A stretch of DNA of 6,673 bases from Candidatus Scybalomonas excrementavium. GTDB taxonomy: Bacteria; Bacillota; Clostridia; Lachnospirales; Lachnospiraceae. How positions within the stretch are numbered: the stretch's first letter is position 1; every line of letters begins with the position of its first letter. Positions 1 through 5,671 of this stretch are shown here, piece after piece. The DNA lies in the NCBI GenBank assembly GCA_017694765.1, contig JADIML010000282.1, forward strand, positions 1 through 6,673, in the 5' to 3' direction. The position numbers were made by a program, and so were the translations under genes. The notes under the pieces are model-generated. The model made no database searches, was not told where the DNA came from, and saw only the letters and a program-made list of their open reading frames with translations.

Positions 1-212
1 GTAATAGCCCCTTACTTATTGTATATATTATAAGTAGGAGAAATAGAAAATATATTAGAACCAGTTGAAGAAGCAATCATTCTAAGTGAATTATTTTATT
101 AAATTAGTCTATATAGAAGAGAAAATAGTAGGAGTATCAATAAGGATATGGGGAGCTATAGCATTGGAAGATGCAGAATGAGCTATTTCTTCAAGGGAGA
201 AAGGAAGATTTT
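1..212. other. Left flank of recombinase, no assignable gene
   Basis: I find no gene I can name here. The + frame starting at base 1 reads a short hydrophobic stretch, a TAA at 31-33, then 22 codons (including EPVEEAIILSEL) to a TAA at 100-102. This could be the decayed end of a small protein. A second short frame runs from a GTG at 86 to a TGA at 179 and has no good ribosome binding site. A 7-bp inverted repeat (TACTTAT 13-19, ATAAGTA 30-36) is present. If the recombinase element extends to the left, this stretch is element DNA. No convincing promoter for the recombinase was found. Confidence 0.3.
194..207 (+). promoter_or_regulatory. Ribosome binding site fixing recombinase start
   Basis: The purine-rich AGGGAGAAAGGAAG lies 5 bases before the ATG at 213. 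The upstream in-frame ATG at 171 has only GGAAG directly abutting it, which is too close to work well. The start at 213 also puts the protein's N-terminus just before the resolvase fold, as is normal for the family. I therefore prefer 213 over 171. Confidence 0.6.
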
Positions 213-1703
213 ATGAATGGAAACAACAAAATCCGTTCTGGCGCTTTATATATACGTGTCAGCACAGACAAGCAAGAAGAGTTATCACCAGATGCTCAAA
301 AACGTCTCTTAGTCGATTATGCCAAAAATAATCATATAGTAGTTTCAGAAGAACACATCTATATGGAAAACGGTATCTCTGGTCGTAAAGCCAAGAAACG
401 TCCTGAATTTATGCGTATGATTTCGAATGCTAAGAACAAAGAACATCCTTTTGATGTCATTCTCGTATGGAAATATTCTCGTTTTGCTCGTAATCAAGAA
501 GAATCCATTGTATACAAGTCTCTTCTTAGAAAGCAGTGCGATGTAGATGTTATCTCTATAAGCGAGCCATTAATGGATGGTCCTTTTGGCTCTTTAATTG
601 AGCGAATTATTGAATGGATGGATGAATATTATTCCATTCGACTCGCAGGTGAAGTGCGTCGAGGTATGATGGAAAAGGCGTTGCGTGGGGGATATCAGTC
701 TAAGCCACCTCTTGGCTATAAAATGGAAAATAAAATTCCTGTTATTATGGAAGAACAAGCCAATATTGTAAGAAAGATCTTTCATGACTATTTAGAAGGG
801 CGTGACGAAACTTCTATTGCACGTGATTTAAATGACTGTGGTTACAAAACAAGTCGCGGAAATGCTTTTGATAATCGTGGTGTTCAATACATTTTAGAAA
901 ATCCTTTTTATATTGGAAAAGTTCGTTGGAATTACGTTGAAAAACATGGAAATAGAAAATCTAGTTCGGTTTATGATGTCATAATTGCAGATGGAGTTCA
1001 TGATGCTATTATCAGTTTTGAAGAGTTTAAAAGAGTACAAGAACGTAGACAAAAAGAATATAAACCTCTAAGACGTCGGTCTACTTCTACTACAAAACAT
1101 TGGTTGACTGGTGTTTTAAAATGTGGTTATTGTGGTTCTAGTCTTGTCTATGTGAGCCCAAAGCCAAGGAAAGGTGGTAGTTCTTCTCCATTTTTTCAAT
1201 GTCATGCCTATTCCAGTGGAAAACATAGTGGTTCTTGTGCGATAATCGAGAAAAAAGTAATTCCTGTTATTCTCTCTTCTTTAAAGGAATTTATACAATC
1301 TGAATTGCCATACTTTGCTATTAAAACTTCCAGTAAGGATTCCAATGCTTCTAAAATCAAACACTTAGAAAATGAATATAAAAAATTGGAGATACGTGCA
1401 CATCGTGCTAAAATGGCATATTTAGATGGAATTGATACAAAAGAAGAATATTTAGAAAATAAACGATGGAATGCTCGGATGAAACAAGAATTGGAAGAAA
1501 AAATAAAAGAGTTGTCAATGCCTAAGATTGAATTCAAACAGGCAACGAACACTATGAAAAAACGTGTTGAAGAAGTATATGAAGTAATTTCTTCTGATGT
1601 AGACAATGAAAAAAAAGGAAGTTCTCTTAGAAGTGTTGTTGCTGCTATTGTATTTCATCGCGATACGGAAATCTTTGAATTTGAGTATTTCTTATCGGTT
1701 TAA
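213..1703 (+). CDS. Large serine recombinase (site-specific integrase/excisionase)
   Basis: This 496-residue protein belongs to the large serine recombinase family, which integrates or excises elements through a phosphoserine-DNA intermediate. Residues numbered from the ATG at 213: an N-terminal resolvase domain (~8-145) carries the nucleophile Ser17 in YIRVSTDKQ and the arginine-bearing SRFAR motif at 89-93. A Recombinase domain (~150-280) contains PPLGYK and NPFYIGKVRWN. A zinc ribbon has Cys304/Cys307 (CGYCG), Cys330 and Cys342. A charged coiled-coil-like segment (~380-440) precedes the C-terminus. The length matches the skin and phage integrases. No decay is visible. An extended form from the ATG at 171 would be 510 residues. 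The gene is the last of its element and points at a split cotJC 105 bases downstream, so its natural job is probably excision/integration at that site. The family call is firm; the target is inferred. Confidence 0.95.
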   Translation: MNGNNKIRSGALYIRVSTDKQEELSPDAQKRLLVDYAKNNHIVVSEEHIYMENGISGRKAKKRPEFMRMISNAKNKEHPFDVILVWKYSRFARNQEESIVYKSLLRKQCDVDVISISEPLMDGPFGSLIERIIEWMDEYYSIRLAGEVRRGMMEKALRGGYQSKPPLGYKMENKIPVIMEEQANIVRKIFHDYLEGRDETSIARDLNDCGYKTSRGNAFDNRGVQYILENPFYIGKVRWNYVEKHGNRKSSSVYDVIIADGVHDAIISFEEFKRVQERRQKEYKPLRRRSTSTTKHWLTGVLKCGYCGSSLVYVSPKPRKGGSSSPFFQCHAYSSGKHSGSCAIIEKKVIPVILSSLKEFIQSELPYFAIKTSSKDSNASKIKHLENEYKKLEIRAHRAKMAYLDGIDTKEEYLENKRWNARMKQELEEKIKELSMPKIEFKQATNTMKKRVEEVYEVISSDVDNEKKGSSLRSVVAAIVFHRDTEIFEFEYFLSV

Positions 1704-1743
1704 TATAAAGTTTTTCTTTGTATATCTTAATTCTAACCTATAT

Positions 1744-1782
1744 AAAAAAAGTCCCAGCAATTCAGGTTCTGGGACTTTTTTT
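1744..1782 (+). terminator. Rho-independent terminator after recombinase (bidirectional)
   Basis: A perfect 14-bp stem is formed by seven A plus GTCCCAG (1744-1757) and CTGGGAC plus seven T (1769-1782), with an 11-base loop. The A and T tracts on both sides let it work in either direction. It stops recombinase transcription before the cotJC remnant and would leave that remnant without read-through. Confidence 0.93.
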
Positions 1783-1792
1783 AGTTTAATAG

Positions 1793-1822
1793 GAAATTTT
1801 TTATTATATGTTACAGTTATAC
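1793..1822. other. Probable element/host junction (att site) inside cotJC
   Basis: In the cotJC frame there is a stop (TAG 1790-1792), followed by codons for EIFYYMLQLYGG. From LYGGPDGELAAS onward the protein follows the CotJC family closely. Just before this, the match to the usual family sequence (roughly ...AKYLIEQYGG) is lost. The switch from family-like to unrelated coding marks the right end of the integrated element. The exact crossover bases cannot be placed without the left end or an intact cotJC for comparison. Confidence 0.6.
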
Positions 1823-2365
1823 GGTGGTCCTGATGGAGAATTAGCAGCATCTATGCGTTATCTTGCTCAAAGATATTCTATGCCATATCGAGAAGTTGCT
1901 GGTCTCCTGACAGACATTGGTACAGAAGAACTTGCTCATATGGAAATGATATGTGCAATTGTTCATCAACTTACACGTAATTTAACACCTGAAGAAATTA
2001 TGCGTGAAGGATTTGCAGATTACTACGTGGATCATACGGTTGCTCTTTGGCCTCAAGCTGCTAGTGGAACACCATTTAGTGCCACTGTATTTCAGTCTAA
2101 AGGAGATCCAATTACCGATCTTCATGAAAACTTAGCAGCAGAACAAAAGGCACGTACTACGTATGATAATATTTTAAGATTGATCAAAGATCCTGATATT
2201 GTAGATCCAATTCGTTTCTTAAGAGAACGTGAAATTGTTCATTACCAACGATTTGGAGAGGGATTACGTATTGTACAAGAAAAACTTGATTCGAAAAACT
2301 TCTATATGTTTAATCCTGAGTTTGATCCTATGATTCAACCACGTAATAAAAATAATAATTGTTAA
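1808..2365 (+). CDS. cotJC: CotJC-type manganese catalase, 5' end removed by element insertion
   Basis: Spore-coat CotJC is a dimanganese catalase-family protein of the inner coat, usually the last gene of cotJA-cotJB-cotJC. This frame gives 185 residues and follows the family from YGGPDGELAAS to the end. The expected metal ligands are all present: Glu11 (DGE), Glu41 and His44 in TEELAH, Glu112 in AAEQKAR, and His145 in REREIVH. What is missing is the first ~25-30 residues (a start like MWxYEKKLQYPV and the strand before YGG), exactly where the recombinase element abuts. The ATG at 1808 has only a poor upstream AGGAAA at 12-base spacing, so the reading start is nominal. There are no internal stops or frameshifts. 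Either excision of the element restores the gene, or it is a recent pseudogene. The family call is very firm; its functional state is uncertain. Confidence 0.9.
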   Translation: MLQLYGGPDGELAASMRYLAQRYSMPYREVAGLLTDIGTEELAHMEMICAIVHQLTRNLTPEEIMREGFADYYVDHTVALWPQAASGTPFSATVFQSKGDPITDLHENLAAEQKARTTYDNILRLIKDPDIVDPIRFLREREIVHYQRFGEGLRIVQEKLDSKNFYMFNPEFDPMIQPRNKNNNC

Positions 2366-2381
2366 TACGTTTCGCTAAATG

Positions 2382-2429
2382 AAATGGAGCTAAGATGTGT
2401 AAAGTGCACTTAGCTCCATTTTGGTTTTT
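2382..2429 (+). terminator. Rho-independent terminator after cotJC
   Basis: Perfect 13-bp inverted repeat AAATGGAGCTAAG (2382-2394) and CTTAGCTCCATTT (2409-2421) with a 14-base loop, followed by TTGGTTTTT. It closes the cotJ transcription unit, consistent with cotJC being its last gene. Confidence 0.88.
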
Positions 2430-2457
2430 CATTCTCGCATTATCCTCGCATTATAAT
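2428..2457 (+). promoter_or_regulatory. Putative promoter with 10-bp direct repeats
   Basis: A consensus -10 (TATAAT, 2452-2457) lies 18 bases after a weak -35 (TTCATT, 2428-2433). CTCGCATTAT occurs twice, at 2434-2443 and 2445-2454, with an 11-base period. The repeats fill the spacer and overlap the -10, as a repressor or activator site would. This would start transcription near 2464 and give the gene at 2577 a leader of about 110 bases. The weak -35 keeps confidence moderate. Confidence 0.45.
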
Positions 2458-2459
2458 CG

Positions 2460-2488
2460 AAGGTATACAATTTTTAATTGTATGCCTT
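2460..2488 (+). repeat. Inverted repeat (leader hairpin)
   Basis: AAGGTATACAAT (2460-2471) and ATTGTATGCCTT (2477-2488) pair over 12 bp with one G-U, around a 5-base loop. It is not followed by a T run, so it is not a standard terminator. It sits near the predicted transcript start and could be an RNA stabiliser or a protein site. Confidence 0.5.
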
Positions 2489-2543
2489 GGCATAATAGCA
2501 GCTTTAGAATAGGGAGAATGGAAAAATGGAAAGAGGACAAACA

Positions 2544-2571
2544 ATGTTATCATAACATAGATTAGGAGGTG
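2544..2571 (+). promoter_or_regulatory. 15-bp palindrome next to strong ribosome binding site
   Basis: ATGTTATCATAACAT (2544-2558) is a perfect 7-bp palindrome about one central base. It ends 5 bases before AGGAGGTG (2564-2571), which is correctly spaced from the ATG at 2577. It could be an operator or an RNA element affecting translation; the function is not shown by sequence alone. Confidence 0.4.
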
Positions 2572-2576
2572 AAGAG

Positions 2577-2867
2577 ATGCGTATTATTAATACCATTCGT
2601 TTACGAGGTAATGTATATCTTATAGATGATTTAGGGGATATCAAGAAAAAAGTGGGGAAATTAATCAATCGACAAGCACTGTATGCTATTGGATATGAAG
2701 AAGAAAGAGAGGAAGATAAGATTGCTCTTGATGAATTGGAAAAAGAGATAACCGATTGGTTGGATACACAGTTACATAAGACGCCAATATGGACACCAGA
2801 AAGAAGCAAGGCTATGAGAGAAGAATTATGGAGAAAAGAACAAGGAGAGAAAGCAAAGAAAAAATGA
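2577..2867 (+). CDS. Hypothetical protein, 96 residues
   Basis: I do not recognise this protein. The start is well supported by AGGAGGTG 5 bases before the ATG. The first ~30 residues contain a possible beta-hairpin (IRLRGNVYLIDDLGD), and the rest looks helical and strongly charged: an acidic stretch (EEEREEDKIALDELEKEI), then a basic tail ending KAKKK. There is no signal peptide, membrane segment or cysteine, so a soluble cytoplasmic protein is likely. It is a single-gene unit between the cotJC terminator and a weaker hairpin at 2919. Arginine codons are CGN in the first half and AGA in the second half. The reverse-strand frame at 2504-2809 is its shadow. It could be a phage-derived or regulatory protein, but nothing proves that. 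Confidence 0.75.
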   Translation: MRIINTIRLRGNVYLIDDLGDIKKKVGKLINRQALYAIGYEEEREEDKIALDELEKEITDWLDTQLHKTPIWTPERSKAMREELWRKEQGEKAKKK

Positions 2868-2918
2868 AAATGCTAGAGGTTATATGCTTGATAGTGGTTG
2901 ACCTTCCCAGATTGATGA

Positions 2919-2949
2919 CAGAGATTGTCTATCTCTGATTATATTTTTT
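2919..2949 (+). terminator. Probable weak terminator
   Basis: CAGAGAT (2919-2925) and ATCTCTG (2931-2937) form a 7-bp hairpin with a 5-base loop. A run of six T follows at 2944-2949 after a short gap. The gap makes it weaker than the other terminators here. Confidence 0.5.
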
Positions 2950-2951
2950 CA

Positions 2952-2980
2952 TTGTATTTATTAGTAAAATGGGATAGAAT
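2952..2980 (+). promoter_or_regulatory. Putative promoter of the ATPase/nuclease-like operon
   Basis: TTGTAT (2952-2957) and TAGAAT (2975-2980) are separated by 17 bases. The -10 matches the housekeeping consensus at 5 of 6 positions, the -35 at 3 of 6. It lies 56 bases before the ATG at 3037, after the hairpin that ends the previous gene. Confidence 0.45.
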
Positions 2981-3036
2981 ACTATTTATGATAGAGTGTG
3001 CATTCACTGGATGTGTGAAATAGAAAGGGGCATATC

Positions 3037-4332
3037 ATGAAATTAAATATAAAGAATTTTGCTAAAATAAAAAATGCAGATATTTTGATTGATGGTATCA
3101 CTGTAATTGCTGGAGAAAATAATACAGGGAAGAGTACAGTTGGTAAGATTTTATTCTCATTATATAATTCTATATCTGGAATTGAAAAAAAAATAGATAT
3201 GCAAAGAAAAAAAGAAATTAGAGATATGTGTCAATTAATGTTAAGAAATTATATTGCGCATGAAGGCACACCAAGAAATAGAGTATTAGGAAGTACTATG
3301 TTTCCAGTAAGAAAAATATCAGACACAATTGCTAGAATTAAAGAAGAGAAAGAGACTATTGAATTAGTGGAGATTGAAGAAATAATAACAGATATTATAA
3401 CTAGAGTAGTTGTCGATAAAGATGAGATAGATAAAATGTTAGATATTATTAGAGAAATGTCAAAAAATGTTGAGAATATTTTGGAATTACCTGAGGATAT
3501 CATAGTTTTAGAGATATTGTCAAGGTATTTTGAAAATGTATTTTATGGGCAGATAAATTCTTTAATAGATAAAGATAGTGATGCAGAGCTGAAATTAAGA
3601 ATGAAAGATAAAGAAATTAATTTGTTGTTTGAAAATGACAGATGTATAAAATTTGTACCAGAAATTAATCTTTTGCATAACGCTATTTATATTGATAATC
3701 CATTTATTATTGATAAATTATCCAGTTATGAAGATCTCAATATAACAGCTCAATTATTAAAGGAATTACTAACGTCGAGTTTGAATGAAAATCTAATGGA
3801 TGGAATTATTGGGACTGTATTAGCAAAAGAGAAGCTTTCAAAAATTTATGAAACTTTAGGAAGTGTTGTTGATGGGAAAGTCCAAGAACAAAATGATAGA
3901 TTTTATTTTAATAAAGAAGGGTTTAACAAACCCATCTCTGTTGAGAATCTTTCTACAGGGCTAAAGTCATTTGTTGTATTAAAAATGTTAATTGAAAAAG
4001 GAAAGATAAGAGAAAAAGACGTTTTAATTTTAGATGAGCCTGAGGTTCATTTGCATCCTCAATGGCAGATTGTATATGCAGAATTGATTGTACTATTACA
4101 AAAATATTTTGATTTATCTATTATTGTTACAACACATAGTCCTTATTTTTTAGATGCGATTAACTTATATTCAGTAAAATATGGATTAAAAGAGAAAGTA
4201 AATTACTATTTATCTTCTGAAAAGGAAAGAGGAGTAGAAATAGAGAAAGTTGATGTTGATCAAATCTATAAGAAAATGTCATCTCCTATTCAAATTTTAG
4301 AAACATTACGCTATGAATTAAATAATCAGTAG
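3037..4332 (+). CDS. AAA-family ATPase (OLD/ABC-like, AAA_15/AAA_21 type)
   Basis: This 431-residue cytoplasmic ATPase has the split ABC/SMC-like head of OLD-type proteins. The N-terminal MKLNIKNFAKIKNADI leads into Walker A GENNTGKST (26-34). A long helical insert (~50-290) replaces the SMC arms. It is followed by the ABC-like signature LSTGLKS (305-311), Walker B VLILDEPE (329-336) with the family's HLHP after it, and the switch histidine in TTHSP (365-369). There is no TOPRIM nuclease domain after the head, unlike full-length OLD nucleases. The start is supported by AAAGGGG 6 bases upstream. The next gene follows after 10 bases and probably supplies a partner or effector. Arginine is nearly always AGA/AGG (one CGC) and ATA isoleucine is common, unlike cotJC and the recombinase, which suggests recent acquisition. 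The ATPase family is firm; a defence role is inferred. Confidence 0.9.
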   Translation: MKLNIKNFAKIKNADILIDGITVIAGENNTGKSTVGKILFSLYNSISGIEKKIDMQRKKEIRDMCQLMLRNYIAHEGTPRNRVLGSTMFPVRKISDTIARIKEEKETIELVEIEEIITDIITRVVVDKDEIDKMLDIIREMSKNVENILELPEDIIVLEILSRYFENVFYGQINSLIDKDSDAELKLRMKDKEINLLFENDRCIKFVPEINLLHNAIYIDNPFIIDKLSSYEDLNITAQLLKELLTSSLNENLMDGIIGTVLAKEKLSKIYETLGSVVDGKVQEQNDRFYFNKEGFNKPISVENLSTGLKSFVVLKMLIEKGKIREKDVLILDEPEVHLHPQWQIVYAELIVLLQKYFDLSIIVTTHSPYFLDAINLYSVKYGLKEKVNYYLSSEKERGVEIEKVDVDQIYKKMSSPIQILETLRYELNNQ

Positions 4333-4342
4333 GGAGAGGCAT

Positions 4343-4921
4343 ATGACAGAAGAAGTAATCAATAAATTACCAGAATTATTTAAGGATAAATTATGTACAT
4401 TAAAGAAGGCATCTTGGGATAAAAGTAAAAAGGTTTCTATGTGTGATAGCCGCATAAAAGTAATAAATTTTGACAATATATCAAAAGTTTATTCGAAAAC
4501 GAAAGGCTTGTCATCTATTCCTACTTCAAATGACGCTTTGTACATCGATAGGAATGATAAATGGTATTTTATAGAATTTAAGAATGGTTCAGTTGATAAA
4601 TCAAATATATATAGAAAGTTATATGATATTCTGATTATGCTGATAGAATTAGAGATAATTCCTAATATAGATTTTGTAAGAAAAAATGTACATTATATTT
4701 TGGTGTATAATTCAGAAAAGGCAGATGTTATACCAAAATCAGAGGGAAGAGAGGAAAATTATAAATTTTTTCAAAGACTATCAAAATCAGAAGTGAGACT
4801 ATTTGATATTGATAAATTTGAAAAGTATTTGTTTGAGGCAACTCATACATATACAAAGGAAGAATTTTTAGAGAAGTTTGTTTATCCAATGGAAGAACAA
4901 GAGAAGAGAGCAGTGGTTTGA
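4343..4921 (+). CDS. ATPase-operon partner with PD-(D/E)XK-like nuclease motif
   Basis: I cannot assign this 192-residue protein to a named family. The middle reads SIPTSNDALYID, then a strand KWYFIEFKNG. This places Asp64 and Glu78-x-Lys80 in the order and on the hydrophobic strands expected of a PD-(D/E)XK nuclease core. A helix (RKLYDILIMLIEL, 91-103) and another strand (VHYILVYN, 116-123) follow, as in that fold. The C-terminal ~50 residues are charged and helical. It begins 10 bases after the ATPase stop, and its ribosome site AGGGAGAGG overlaps that stop codon, so the two are co-translated. Codon use matches the ATPase. Nuclease activity is an inference from three residues and context. 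Alternatives are a substrate adaptor or an inactive restriction-like fold. Confidence 0.8.
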   Translation: MTEEVINKLPELFKDKLCTLKKASWDKSKKVSMCDSRIKVINFDNISKVYSKTKGLSSIPTSNDALYIDRNDKWYFIEFKNGSVDKSNIYRKLYDILIMLIELEIIPNIDFVRKNVHYILVYNSEKADVIPKSEGREENYKFFQRLSKSEVRLFDIDKFEKYLFEATHTYTKEEFLEKFVYPMEEQEKRAVV

Positions 4922-4940
4922 TAGAGCCATTGCTTTTTTT
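4910..4940 (+). terminator. Terminator of the ATPase operon, overlapping the stop codon
   Basis: GCAGTGGTT (4910-4918) pairs with AGCCATTGC (4925-4933), 9 bp including two G-U pairs, with a 6-base loop and seven T at 4934-4940. The TGA stop at 4919-4921 lies in the loop. Confidence 0.85.
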
Positions 4941-4989
4941 GTTTCATAGCCATGTGTTTTATCGTTTGTAGGCATAATCAAGTTATTAT

Positions 4990-5197
4990 ATGTTAAGGAA
5001 ATACAGACCCCTGAATTACCCTTTCTGATCCTTCCATCGAGGTAGGGGATGCAGCAATTGTTTCTGATAGATATGGAAATAGTTATGAGTGTTTTTTAAC
5101 AAATCTAAGCTATACTATCGGAGAGTATGAGACATTTTCCTATGATATACAGACAGAGAGTGAACAAAAATCGACTCGATATGATGTTAGAATATAG
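4990..5197 (+). pseudogene. Fragment of phage tail/minor structural protein
   Basis: Conceptual translation gives YRPLNYPF (5002-5025) in one frame, then DPSIEVGD, VSDRYGNSYECFLTNLSYTIG and QKSTRYD in another (from 5027 to a TAG at 5195-5197). In Gram-positive phage tail (minor structural/endopeptidase-like) proteins the same pieces run together as YxPLN...DPxIEVGD...DRxGN...FxTNLxY...STRY. So this is the C-terminal end of such a protein, broken by a frameshift near 5025 and lacking its front. It is not translatable as it stands. It shows that a prophage once stood here or that phage DNA was brought in. The assignment comes from remembered family patterns, so the exact protein class is uncertain. 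Confidence 0.55.
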
Positions 5198-5553
5198 AAA
5201 GCAAAAGCAAGACGTAACATCGAAGAACCATTGATTCTACATTCTGATCGTGGAAGTCAGTATGTATCAAAGTAGTATAAAAGAGTTACTGCAGATATGC
5301 AATGTAACTACTCCAAAAAGGCGTATCCTTGGGATAATGCATATATAGAATCTTTTATTCCTTGATCAAACGTGAATGGCTGAATCGATTCAAAATTCGT
5401 GACTATGATCATGCATATCGATTGGTCTTCGAGTATCTAGAAGTATTTTACAATACGAAACGTATTCATAGTCATTGTAACTATATGTCACTGAATGCTC
5501 AGGAAGAGCTGTATCAGAAGCTCCAGAAAGACGAATTGCTGATTGTAGGTTAA
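5198..5553 (+). pseudogene. Decayed IS3-family transposase, C-terminal fragment
   Basis: The fragment covers the end of the DDE integrase domain of an IS3-family (IS150-like) OrfB. KARRNIEEPLILHSDRGSQY holds the second catalytic Asp (codon 5246-5248) and YPWDNAYIESF holds the catalytic Glu (codon 5348-5350). It has a TAG at 5273-5275 where the family reads SKEY. A one-base loss near 5355 shifts the rest (IKREWLNRFKIRDYDHAYRL through FYNTKRIHSH) into the frame that runs from 5362 to the TAA at 5551-5553. The first catalytic Asp, the N-terminal part and OrfA are absent. It cannot make an active enzyme. Its start is joined directly, in frame, to the phage tail fragment. Confidence 0.9.
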
Positions 5554-5600
5554 GATGAGTAAAGCTTCATTTTAACTTGTACTAAATAAATTTACGCTAT
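5547..5600. repeat. Hairpin and probable right end of the IS remnant
   Basis: AGGTTAAGATGA (5547-5558) pairs with TCATTTTAACTT (5567-5578), 12 bp with two G-U pairs. It is followed by TGTACTAAATAAATTTACG, which resembles the AT-rich end usual after IS3-family transposases. No matching left inverted repeat remains, so the boundary is approximate. Confidence 0.4.
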
Positions 5601-5616
5601 CTTATAACTTTTCCCA

Positions 5617-5645
5617 TTGGAAAACACCTTTTTTTTTGATATAAT
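5617..5645 (+). promoter_or_regulatory. Promoter of the DUF3990-like operon
   Basis: TTGGAA (5617-5622), a 17-base spacer, and a perfect TATAAT (5640-5645). Transcription would start near 5652, just before GGAGG (5656-5660). That ribosome site is 11 bases from the ATG at 5672, slightly longer than ideal. The short leader leaves little room for other control. Confidence 0.7.
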
Positions 5646-5671
5646 GAAAATAAATGGAGGAATAACATATT

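Noticed and set aside
13..36. Inverted repeat TACTTAT/ATAAGTA as an attachment site or terminator
   Set aside because: Only 7 bp of A/T-rich pairing, with no T tract and no matching sequence at the cotJC junction.
171..212. Recombinase start at ATG 171 (510 residues)
   Set aside because: The only nearby ribosome site abuts the ATG, while the ATG at 213 has an excellent one 5 bases away. The extra 14 residues do not look like part of the resolvase fold.
213..1703. Calling the recombinase SpoIVCA (the skin recombinase itself)
   Set aside because: It is the same general family and length, but the sequence around the catalytic motifs differs from what I remember of SpoIVCA, and the target here is cotJC, not sigK.
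1606..1833. A + strand frame of 75 codons between the recombinase and cotJC
   Set aside because: It overlaps the recombinase end in another frame, reads through the terminator stem and into cotJC, and is low-complexity Leu/Lys-rich. It is a shadow.
2526..2555. Nine-codon leader peptide (ATG 2526 to TAA 2555) preceded by AGGGAG
   Set aside because: Too short to distinguish from chance and without a run of regulatory codons. It also runs through the palindrome, which explains the structure better.
594..3503. Reverse-strand frames at 594-785, 1208-1606, 2504-2809 and 3249-3503
   Set aside because: Each lies opposite a well-supported + strand gene, has no convincing ribosome site, and encodes Ser/Ile/Phe-rich sequence typical of antisense to AT-rich genes.
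3037..4921. Naming the operon as PARIS, Gabija or Septu
   Set aside because: The partner has no visible TOPRIM, helicase or HNH motif, and the ATPase lacks a fused nuclease, so none of these labels is supported.
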